DNA of 64,000 bases from Ensifer oleiphilus (GTDB lineage Bacteria; Pseudomonadota; Alphaproteobacteria; Rhizobiales; Rhizobiaceae). The translations under genes and the position numbers were made by a program. Under the pieces are notes generated by a model. The model was not told the origin of the DNA. It did no database searches and saw only the letters and a list, made by a program, of their open reading frames with translations. This document shows positions 57,301 to 64,000 of this stretch, in pieces (positions within the stretch are counted from its first letter, which is position 1; the number at the start of each line of letters is the position of its first letter). The stretch covers positions 124,001-188,000 of the forward strand of contig NZ_JABWDU010000002.1 of NCBI RefSeq assembly GCF_013371465.1, written 5' to 3'.

Positions 57301-58122
57301 TCAAAGCGGCGCGACGGGATGTGGCGAACCGTCGTAACCGCCCCAGACCGACTGGTCGAAGCAGATGACGGCCCCGGTCATCAGGCCGGATTCGCTCGAG
57401 GACAGATAGGCGCAGGCGCGCGCGACTTCCTTGGGGTCGACAAGCCGGCCGAAGGGCTGGCTGGCGGCCGCCCTTTCCAGCCAGTCGGCCGCAGCGCCGT
57501 GGAACTCGCGTTGGATACGATCTTCCCCCTCCGACGCCATCCAGCCGATGTTGAGGCCGTTGACGCGAATGCGGTTGCGCAAGAGCGCGTAGGCAGTGTT
57601 CTTGGTCAGCGTCTCGAGGGCGCCCTTGGACGAGCAATAGGCGGCAATGAACGGCTGCCCGGCCATGGCCGACATGGAACCGATATTGACGATCGTGCCC
57701 TGCGTTCCCACCCTTCGCATGACCTTGACCGCCTCCTGCATCAGGAAGAACGGCGCGCGCACATTGATCGCGAACATCCGGTCGAACAGTTCGGGGCTGG
57801 TATCGAGAATGGTACCACGGTCGGTGATCGCCGCCGCATTAACCAGCGCATCGACGCGCCCGAAGGTGGCGTCGCAGGCGTTGACGACCTTGCGGGCATC
57901 CTCGACCTTTTCGAGATCGGCTTCGACATAGTGCACCTGCGCGCCGCTCGCCTTGCGGATCTCAGCGGCCTTCGCCTCACCCTTGGCTGTGTTGCGCCCG
58001 CAGATGACGATGCCTTCAGCCCCCCGTTCGGCAAACAGGCCGGCGATCGTTGCCCCCAGCCCTTGCGTCCCACCGGTGACGATGGCGATCTTGCCATCGA
58101 GACGGCCGTATTGCTCGGTCAT
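57301..58122 (-). CDS. short-chain dehydrogenase/reductase
   Basis: A 273-residue classical SDR. NAD(P) loop TGGTQGLG (TGxxxGxG), NAAA motif, and the catalytic Ser-Tyr-Lys (NIGSMSAMAG then YCSSK) are intact. The C-terminus ends in a Trp/Gly-rich SVWGGYDGSPHP. Substrate probably a sugar alcohol or related polyol, judged from the LacI-family regulator and oxygenase in the same cluster, but this is inference. ATG 58122 follows GGGAGGAATTTC. 89 bp after the PhyH gene. Confidence 0.9.
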   Translation of the reverse strand: MTEQYGRLDGKIAIVTGGTQGLGATIAGLFAERGAEGIVICGRNTAKGEAKAAEIRKASGAQVHYVEADLEKVEDARKVVNACDATFGRVDALVNAAAITDRGTILDTSPELFDRMFAINVRAPFFLMQEAVKVMRRVGTQGTIVNIGSMSAMAGQPFIAAYCSSKGALETLTKNTAYALLRNRIRVNGLNIGWMASEGEDRIQREFHGAAADWLERAAASQPFGRLVDPKEVARACAYLSSSESGLMTGAVICFDQSVWGGYDGSPHPVAPL

Positions 58123-58211
58123 GAAATTCCTCCCAGAAGTGAAAGTCACAGGAAACAGGAAACAGCCCCCGGCGCTCAGCACCGGGGACCTGACATATCG
58201 ATATCTGCCGT

Positions 58212-59405
58212 TCAGCTCAGCTTGCGCTGCGCCTGCTCGTCAAGCGCGCTACGGAAATCCGCCTCGCTCCACCTGCCCGCCAGCGCCTCATGCATCAGTT
58301 GTGCCTGGGTTTTCGGCGCAAGCCCGCCGATCGGCGGATCGCGGTCGAGATTGGTCGGGAAGGAATAGCCCTCCGCGCAGGAGGCAATCGCGTTCGCCGC
58401 TTCGGCCGTCGAAAGCGCGCCGGATGCCGTAAGGGTCGCGAGCGCCGGGTAAAGCGCTGCGCTCATCTTCACGCGATCGACCGTCTCCATCGCCCGCCCG
58501 AAAGCCGAGGACACCTGAAGCAGGTTGGCGACGCGCTTGATATCGACCGAGCGATTGCTGCCGGCCGCGTGGAAGAGCGCCGGATTGAAGAAGACGACAT
58601 CGCCGTTTTCGAGCGGCAACTGCACATGGTGCTCATCGAAATAGGCGCGGAACTCCGGACGCTTCAAGGCGAGATAGCCGGGCACAAAGGTCTGGCTATA
58701 GGGAAGGAAAAGCGTCGGACCGCTTTCGAGCGGCATGTCGCAATGGGCAACCGCCCCTTGCAGCGTCAGAACCGGTGAGAGCCGGTGCACATGCGCGGGA
58801 TACTGTTCGATGACAGCAGAGGTCTGGAAACCGAGGTGGTAATCGCGATGGGCAGCCTGGGACGCACCGCCCGGATTGACGCGGTTGACCTGCGCCGTCA
58901 TCTGATAGTTCGGACCCAACCAGGCCTCGCTGACAAGCGCGATCATGGCGTTGGCATAATAGGCCGCGAAATTTTCGGGGCTTTTCAGGCAGTGCTTTTC
59001 GAGCGAGTTCCAGATTCGGTCGTTGGCGCCGGGCTTGGCGAAATGGTCGCCACCACCGCTGTTGGTGCGGTGCTGCTCCTCGATGATGGCGTCAAATATG
59101 CCGCTGGCGGCATCGATCACGGTGGTGTCGGCATAAGCGTGCTTGAACACCGCGACGCCCGGCCCGGTCGAAAGCGATTCACAAATCTCGGCCAGTACGG
59201 CGCGCCGCCCCTCGGTCGTGGCGCAGGCGGATACAAGGCTGGCGCTGTCGTAGATCAGTACATTCTTCTCGCAGGCGAGCGCATGCGGATAGTCCGCCAG
59301 GTTCGTCTGGCGCTCCACCTCGACACGAAATTCCTCGATGTCGCAGCCATCTTCGCTCAGCCAGACGCGGTCGAGGCGCTGGCGCGCTTTGTTGTCGGTC
59401 TTCAT
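58212..59405 (-). CDS. phytanoyl-CoA dioxygenase (PhyH) family oxygenase
   Basis: A 397-residue Fe(II)/2-oxoglutarate-dependent dioxygenase of the PhyH superfamily. The HxD...H iron triad is AHRDYHLGF with the distal His in FFNPALFHAAGSNRS; Arg for 2OG binding lies shortly after. The substrate is unknown. First gene of a minus-strand pair with the SDR and divergent from a LacI-family regulator with 100 bp between them, so a dedicated catabolic unit. Confidence 0.85.
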   Translation of the reverse strand: MKTDNKARQRLDRVWLSEDGCDIEEFRVEVERQTNLADYPHALACEKNVLIYDSASLVSACATTEGRRAVLAEICESLSTGPGVAVFKHAYADTTVIDAASGIFDAIIEEQHRTNSGGGDHFAKPGANDRIWNSLEKHCLKSPENFAAYYANAMIALVSEAWLGPNYQMTAQVNRVNPGGASQAAHRDYHLGFQTSAVIEQYPAHVHRLSPVLTLQGAVAHCDMPLESGPTLFLPYSQTFVPGYLALKRPEFRAYFDEHHVQLPLENGDVVFFNPALFHAAGSNRSVDIKRVANLLQVSSAFGRAMETVDRVKMSAALYPALATLTASGALSTAEAANAIASCAEGYSFPTNLDRDPPIGGLAPKTQAQLMHEALAGRWSEADFRSALDEQAQRKLS

Positions 59406-59505
59406 CCCGTTCCTCCTCAGAAACTTTCGATGCCCCGACTATAGGCGCCATCCGAACGTGATATAGAGCAGGAATCCATCAAAAAACCATCAGGAGGGAT
59501 CACCG

Positions 59506-60531
59506 GTGGCTCATCCGTTTCTGGTCAAGGACATCGCTTTTCAGGCGGGCTTGAGCACCGCTACCGTCGATCGGGTCCTGAACGGCCGAGCCGGCGTGCG
59601 CCAGCAGACCGAAGCGCGGGTGAAAGCCGCCATCCGCGAGTTGGAAAAGCAGCAGAACGGACTGGAGATCCAGGGCCAGAAGCGGACGATCGATGTGGTG
59701 ATGGAGGCGCCGGAGCGCTTCACCGAAGCGGTCAGGCAGGCCTTCGAAACCGAAGCGCCCACCTTCATGCCCACGACATTCCGTTGTCGCTTTCATTTCG
59801 CCGAGACCATGCGCCCGCACGACATCGCGCAATTGCTGGACCGCATTCGCCTGCGCGGAACCGACGGCGTCGTGTTGAAGGCACCGGACGTTCCCGAAAT
59901 CGTCGGTGCGGTCGCCCGCCTCGAACAGGCGGGAATTGCCGTCGTCACGCTCGTCACCGATCTGCCGAACTCGGCGCGCACCGCCTATGCCGGCGCTGAC
60001 AACCGTGCGGCCGGCGAAACGGCGGCCTATCTCATCGGCGAACGTTTCGCCGAAAGCTCCGCAACAGTACTCGTGACGATTTCCAGCAGCCGTTTCCGTG
60101 GTGAGGAGGAACGCGAAATCGGTTTTCGCCGCGTGCTGCGCGAACAATATCCGGCGATCCGCATCATCGAGATCAGCGAAGGCCATGGCAAGGATACCGA
60201 GACAGGCGCACTTGCGGCAAAGGCGCTTGCAGCGCACGCCGACATCAATGCCGCCTATTCGATTGGCGGCGGTAACCGTGCTGTGCTCGAGGCGTTCGAG
60301 CGCGTTGGTCGCGACTGCGCGCTGTTCATCGCCCATGACCTCGATCACGACAACCTGGCGCTGCTACGCCAACGCCGGATCCATTTCGTCCTCCATCATG
60401 ATCTGCGCAGTGACGCCCGCATGACCTTTCGCGCAATTCTCGCACGACAAAACGGTGCCGACCAAAAACTGGGCGGCAGCCGTCTGTCGGCCGTCGAGGT
60501 CATCACCCCCTACAATGTGCCTGCTGTCTGA
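59506..60531 (+). CDS. LacI-family transcriptional regulator
   Basis: A 341-residue LacI/GalR repressor: N-terminal HTH (VKDIAFQAGLSTATVDRVLN then GRAGVRQQT), a hinge, and a periplasmic-binding-protein-like effector domain (DGVVLKAPDVPEIVGAVARL, SRTAYAGAD-like SARTAYAGADNRAAGETAAY, HDLDHDNLALL). Start is GTG 59506 with AGGAGGGATC just upstream. Divergent from the PhyH-SDR genes, which it very likely controls; the effector may be the substrate of that pathway. Confidence 0.92.
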   Translation: MAHPFLVKDIAFQAGLSTATVDRVLNGRAGVRQQTEARVKAAIRELEKQQNGLEIQGQKRTIDVVMEAPERFTEAVRQAFETEAPTFMPTTFRCRFHFAETMRPHDIAQLLDRIRLRGTDGVVLKAPDVPEIVGAVARLEQAGIAVVTLVTDLPNSARTAYAGADNRAAGETAAYLIGERFAESSATVLVTISSSRFRGEEEREIGFRRVLREQYPAIRIIEISEGHGKDTETGALAAKALAAHADINAAYSIGGGNRAVLEAFERVGRDCALFIAHDLDHDNLALLRQRRIHFVLHHDLRSDARMTFRAILARQNGADQKLGGSRLSAVEVITPYNVPAV

Positions 60532-60549
60532 TCGGCGGGGGTGAAGGCA

Positions 60550-60579
60550 ACAGACCCCGCGACGACGCGGGGCCTGTCT
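60550..60579. terminator. bidirectional terminator between lacI-family gene and qor
   Basis: CAGACCCCGCG-ACGA-CGCGGGGCCTG stem with TCTTTC on one side, between convergent stop codons. Confidence 0.75.
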
Positions 60580-60580
60580 T

Positions 60581-61546
60581 TCATTCGGGCAAAAGCACGA
60601 TCTTCCCGGAAAAGCGCCGGTCCTCGAGCCGCGCATGGGCCGCGGCCCCGTCCGACAGCGCGAAGGTCTCGATGCGGGGCCGCTCGATGACGCCGTCCCG
60701 CAAGGCCTGGAAAAGCCGCCCGGCCCGGCTCAGCCGTTGCTGCCGATCTGTGAGAAAATCCCAGAGATCGCCACCGACGACAGTTTTCGAATGCTCCATC
60801 AGGTAGCGCGGGTCGACCAGGGGTGCCGGCCCACCGGCCATGCCGAATGTCACCAGCGTGCCGCGCGAGCGCACCGCTGCGAGACTGTCGAGCAAGGTAA
60901 TGCCGACAGAATCGTAGGCGACATTGACACCGCGGTCGCTCAGCGCCCGCACCTTGTCCGGCCAGCCCTCGTCATAGCCGAGCGCGTAGGCAGCTCCGGC
61001 AGCCTTGGCAAGCGCCTGCTTCTCCAGCGTCGACGCCATGGCGATGACGCTTGCCCCCCGCGCGATCGCGAGCCGGATCAGCAATTGCCCTACGCCACCG
61101 CCTGCCGCCTGGACGAGAACCGTGTCGCCTGCACGAACGCTGTAGCTGTCCTCCACCAGATACTGTGCCGTCAGCCCTTGCAGCAGGAGTGCGGCGGCAG
61201 CCTCAAAGTCGATGTCGTCAGGAAGCGGGATTGCCCGCTCCAGTGGCACCGTCACCCGCGTTGCATTGGCAAACGGCACGTCGGCAAACCCGATCCGGTC
61301 ACCGATGGCGACGCCTTCGACGCCTTCACCGATGGCCACGACCTCACCTGCCCCTTCGTATCCGGCGATGTGTGGCGCCTTGCCCGCAAGCGTATAGTTG
61401 CCCTTGCGCCGGTAGATGTCGGCGAAGTTCAGCCCGATCGCCCGCATTGCCAGTTGGATATGCCCGAGGGGCACGGCCGGGTCGGCAACCTCGCGGTAGC
61501 TTAAGACCTCCGGCCCGCCGAACGTGTCGAATACCAATGCATGCAT
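60581..61546 (-). CDS. qorA: zinc-independent quinone oxidoreductase (QOR)
   Basis: A 321-residue medium-chain dehydrogenase/reductase of the zeta-crystallin/QOR type: no zinc cysteines, GroES-like N-terminus (IGLNFADIYRRKGNYTL, HIAGYEGAGEVVAIG) and a Rossmann domain (VQAAGGGVGQLLIRLA). It transfers hydride from NADPH to quinones. Translation is probably coupled to the cupin gene 11 bases upstream; RBS GGGGAGG overlaps that stop region. qorA is used for family, not for a shown substrate. Confidence 0.88.
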   Translation of the reverse strand: MHALVFDTFGGPEVLSYREVADPAVPLGHIQLAMRAIGLNFADIYRRKGNYTLAGKAPHIAGYEGAGEVVAIGEGVEGVAIGDRIGFADVPFANATRVTVPLERAIPLPDDIDFEAAAALLLQGLTAQYLVEDSYSVRAGDTVLVQAAGGGVGQLLIRLAIARGASVIAMASTLEKQALAKAAGAAYALGYDEGWPDKVRALSDRGVNVAYDSVGITLLDSLAAVRSRGTLVTFGMAGGPAPLVDPRYLMEHSKTVVGGDLWDFLTDRQQRLSRAGRLFQALRDGVIERPRIETFALSDGAAAHARLEDRRFSGKIVLLPE

Positions 61547-61557
61547 CGTTGCCTCCC

Positions 61558-62046
61558 CTATCGGATCAGAGTGCGGACGAAATCTTCGCCGAGCCCGACC
61601 GCCTTACAGTGAGCTGCATAACGGTCGAGCCTGACGAGCACGTCGTCATAACCTTCGGCATTGCCGTCGTCATCGAGATAGACCAAGGGGCCAAACACAT
61701 GGAACAGCGCCTTCATGTGGCCGGCCTCCGGATGCACGTAGAGCGTATGGATATCGCCTGCCGGCTCGAAGATGAAGGTGCCGGGTCGCGCGATCCAATC
61801 GCGTTCACGATACCCCCAGGTGCCCTCAAGCGTCCAACCGGTGACCGGATTGGAATGGCGATGCCGCTCGATCGTGCCGGCTCCCTTTGCCTTGAAGATG
61901 CTGACCCAGCTACCGCCGCGCACGTCGAACAGCAAGGGCAGTGTAAAGGCGCTGTCGCCGAAGGGCAGCCATCGCCGCTCATCGGCCTCCGCATCGGCAA
62001 CCAGCAATTCGTCGACCCCGTATCTGCTTTCCTGAATGTTGATCAC
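61558..62046 (-). CDS. cupin-domain protein (DAD/ChrR-like)
   Basis: A 162-residue double-stranded-beta-helix cupin resembling 2,4'-dihydroxyacetophenone dioxygenase and the ChrR anti-sigma cupin. Metal motif: ERHRHSNPVTGWTLEG with the later FIFEPAGDIHTLYVH. No RNA-polymerase or zinc-finger part is present. It forms a two-gene operon with the quinone oxidoreductase. Function not established; I infer a metal-dependent ring or ketone cleavage enzyme. Confidence 0.8.
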   Translation of the reverse strand: MINIQESRYGVDELLVADAEADERRWLPFGDSAFTLPLLFDVRGGSWVSIFKAKGAGTIERHRHSNPVTGWTLEGTWGYRERDWIARPGTFIFEPAGDIHTLYVHPEAGHMKALFHVFGPLVYLDDDGNAEGYDDVLVRLDRYAAHCKAVGLGEDFVRTLIR

Positions 62047-62082
62047 AGTTCGTCCTCCCGTTAAGTTTCACAATCAGGAAAT

Positions 62083-62098
62083 ATCCACTATAGTGGAT
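62083..62098. promoter_or_regulatory. operator of the XRE-cupin regulator
   Basis: Perfect 16-bp palindrome ATCCACTATAGTGGAT, 36 bases before the cupin gene start and 59 before the XRE gene start, in the middle of the divergent promoter region. Confidence 0.75.
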
Positions 62099-62157
62099 TA
62101 CGTCAACAGAATTGAGAATCGTGAGTTTTGTCCGTATGTAGGGATCGAGGAGACGCC

Positions 62158-62829
62158 ATGCCGAATCTGACCATTACCCGCCGCCCCGCCGAACAGCGAT
62201 TGCGCTCGAGCGAGGAGCGTCCGACCGAGCTCGGAGCCCGGGTCAAGGAGCTCAGGATCGCACGCGACTGGACGCTCGATGAGGCAAGCCAGCGCATCGG
62301 CCTGTCCCGTTCGGCGTTATCAAAGATCGAGCGCAACGAGATGTCGCCGACATTCCACGCCATGCAGAAGCTGGCAGCCGGCTTCTCGCTCGACCTCCTG
62401 AGCTTTCTCGCCTCGGGCGAATCGAGCCCGCCGGCCGGTCGGCGCAGCATCACGCGGCAGGACGATGGCACCCGCCATGAAACGCCGAACTATGGCTTGC
62501 GGCTCTTGATGGAAGAGGTGCGCAACACGGCCTTCATGGTGGTCGAAGTGCTGGTCAGGGCACGGGGGCTCGACCAGTTTCCCGATTGGGACCGGCACGA
62601 TGACGAGGACTTCATGTATGTCCTCGACGGCGAAATCACCCTCTACACCGAGCACTACGCACCGGCGGTGCTGAAGAGCGGCGATGCCGTCTATTTCGAT
62701 GCACGCCTCGGCCATGCCTGTATTTCAACCAGCGACGGCGACGCCCGGCTTTTGTGGGTGACCGCTCCGCTCGGTGGACGCTTCAGCCGCTCGGACGAAG
62801 GCCAAGGCGATGCAACGATACCGGCCTGA
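62158..62829 (+). CDS. XRE-family regulator with cupin sensor domain
   Basis: A 223-residue regulator. An XRE/HipB helix-turn-helix (residues ~27-85: ELGARVKELRIARDWTLDEA, RIGLSRSALSKIERNEMSPT) is joined to a C-terminal cupin (~120-205: EDFMYVLDGEITLYTEHYAP, SGDAVYFDARLGHACISTSD) for ligand sensing. ATG 62158 follows GAGGAG; a 10-codon extension to 62128 is in frame. Divergent from cupin-qor with a perfect palindrome in the spacer, so it most likely controls them. Four bases separate its stop from the diguanylate cyclase stop. Confidence 0.92.
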   Translation: MPNLTITRRPAEQRLRSSEERPTELGARVKELRIARDWTLDEASQRIGLSRSALSKIERNEMSPTFHAMQKLAAGFSLDLLSFLASGESSPPAGRRSITRQDDGTRHETPNYGLRLLMEEVRNTAFMVVEVLVRARGLDQFPDWDRHDDEDFMYVLDGEITLYTEHYAPAVLKSGDAVYFDARLGHACISTSDGDARLLWVTAPLGGRFSRSDEGQGDATIPA

Positions 62830-62833
62830 AGAC

Positions 62834-64000
62834 TCAGCCGGCGTGGCGCCTTGACGCCTCCGCTTTGAGCGCAATCTTGTCTTCCGGGGAAAGGTCGTCA
62901 GCCGTCTGGACACGGTTGCGCCCGCGTCTTTTGGCGAGATAGAGCGCCTCGTCGGCAGCGGCGAGCAGCGCGCGGGCGGTGCTGCCGTGCTTTGGCGCAA
63001 AGGCCAGGCCGACGCTGCTGCCGACGCGCAACATCTGCCCCTCAAACTCGATCGGCGTCTGCGCATCGATGACAAGGCCCGCAGCCATCGCCGATACGTC
63101 CGCATCCTTGCCTGGCGAACGATGGATGACCGCAAATTCGTCACCGCCCAGGCGGGCAACGGTTCCACGCGCCCCGACCCGCCGGCGGTACCGTTCGGCA
63201 ATGGCCATCAATACCGCGTCACCCGCCGCGTGCCCATGCCGGTCGTTGACGGCCTTGAACTCGTCCAGATCGGCAAGGATCAGCGCGAATGGGCGGTTTG
63301 TCGCGTCGAGGAGCGCGGCGGCCAGCGCATCGTCGAAACCGCTGCGATTGAGAAGCCCGGTGAGCCGGTCATGTTTTGCCATGTAGAGGTTTCGCGCCTC
63401 GCTCTGCTGCAGGGCAGCAAAGACGCTTGAGAACCTGAGGGCTACGAAGGCCATCAAAAGCATTGCCAGGATCGCGATGGCGATCACGCTCGGCAGGATC
63501 TCCGCCCGCACGAAACCGCCGGGCGATTTCGGCGTCCAGGCAACGACCAGGCAGGAGGCGTCCAAGCACCGGCCGACGGACACGTGCACGCTATCGGCCG
63601 GAAGTTGAGACAGCGGCACGAAGGCAAGGCCAGACACCCCAAGCTTTGCTTCGATCTCCCGCAGCGACTACGCCGTCAGCGGGCGAACAGAAACCATGAA
63701 CACCGGTTTGCGGCGATTGGCGGCAAGCTGCAGCGTTTCCGGGATCACCGCCTGGACGACCGCGATGCTCATCTGCCCTTGAACCTCACGCATATCCACA
63801 GCGTGGATGCCGGGTACGATCGGCGTTACCGATTGCCGGTTCGGCTGGGGGATATCGAGCGTATAGGTGCCGCCATTGTTTCTCAGCGCATTGTCATAGC
63901 GGCGACGTGCCTCGTCGACTAGATCGGCGGCATCGCGAAGCGGGCCTTCGGCCGCCTGCGCGGGGATGGCCAGTCCGTCCTTCAATGCTGTCGAAACATG
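62834..64000 (-). pseudogene. CHASE4-GGDEF diguanylate cyclase, interrupted by in-frame TAG
   Basis: Reading right to left, the frame is open from the window edge (64000; true start lies outside), through a CHASE4-type periplasmic sensor (TYTLDIPQPNRQSV, RKPVFMVSVRPLTA), meets TAG at 63668-63670, and continues in the same frame through the rest of the sensor (SLREIEAKLGVSGLAFVPL), a membrane helix (VIAIAILAMLLMAFVAL) and a GGDEF domain with an intact ARLGGDEFAVI active site. The I-site RxxD is missing (GARGTV in that place). One C-to-T change (CAG to TAG) would explain it. Unless the stop is read through or translation restarts at ~63637, the gene is inactive. Confidence 0.88.

Overview
The window is chromosomal DNA of a Sinorhizobium/Ensifer-like member of the Rhizobiaceae (Alphaproteobacteria). 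The evidence is a GC-rich, densely coded sequence; a cckA-type hybrid kinase; a rhizobial recA promoter with a TTG-N11-CAA/GAAC-type SOS site; a SinR/SinI-type quorum-sensing pair directly downstream of a chimeric malic enzyme; bluB under a cobalamin riboswitch; and two copies of short palindromic repeats of the rhizobial intergenic mosaic type. Most of the window is ordinary core chromosome. I see no prophage, insertion sequence, CRISPR array, tRNA or rRNA gene.

Layout. 0-6 kb: 3' end of icd, an AraC/GyrI-like regulator, alaS, recA. 6-8.2 kb: two-gene pseudouridine catabolism operon. 8.2-12.7 kb: cckA, a divergent FliO-like protein, dksA (TTG start, single-cysteine type). 13-17.3 kb: SixA phosphatase, ycjX-ycjF, a secreted protein. 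17.3-19 kb: folP-folB-folK. 19.1-21.2 kb: a DUF922 protease-like protein, a probable small RNA with its own terminator, a 2Fe-2S ferredoxin, an Hpt protein. 21.8-28.5 kb: one 2,224-residue membrane-anchored coiled-coil protein built from 22-, 29- and 62-residue repeats, followed by about 0.9 kb that I cannot assign. 29.5-32.4 kb: petABC (cytochrome bc1) with an FNR/FixK-type box upstream. 32.6-36.5 kb: two ABC half-exporters.

36.9-40.7 kb: GNAT, trmL, an FMN reductase divergent from soxR around a near-ideal SoxR operator, hemF. 41.2-43.4 kb: an S41-like peptidase, a 58-residue secreted protein, a BON protein. 43.4-47.6 kb: a four-gene Mla/MCE lipid-transport operon. 47.7-50.8 kb: a dipeptide epimerase, an MFS carrier, an LpxH-like metallophosphoesterase. 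50.9-57.2 kb: malic enzyme, luxR/luxI pair, DUF2865 protein, bluB with riboswitch. 57.3-62.8 kb: two small catabolic clusters with dedicated regulators (SDR + PhyH oxygenase + LacI; quinone oxidoreductase + cupin + XRE-cupin regulator with a perfect 16-bp operator). The right edge holds a CHASE4-GGDEF diguanylate cyclase gene split by one in-frame TAG.

The most rewarding items for follow-up are the giant repeat protein, the anti-Shine-Dalgarno small RNA near 20.1 kb, the SoxR-controlled reductase, the quorum-sensing operator candidates, and the interrupted cyclase.
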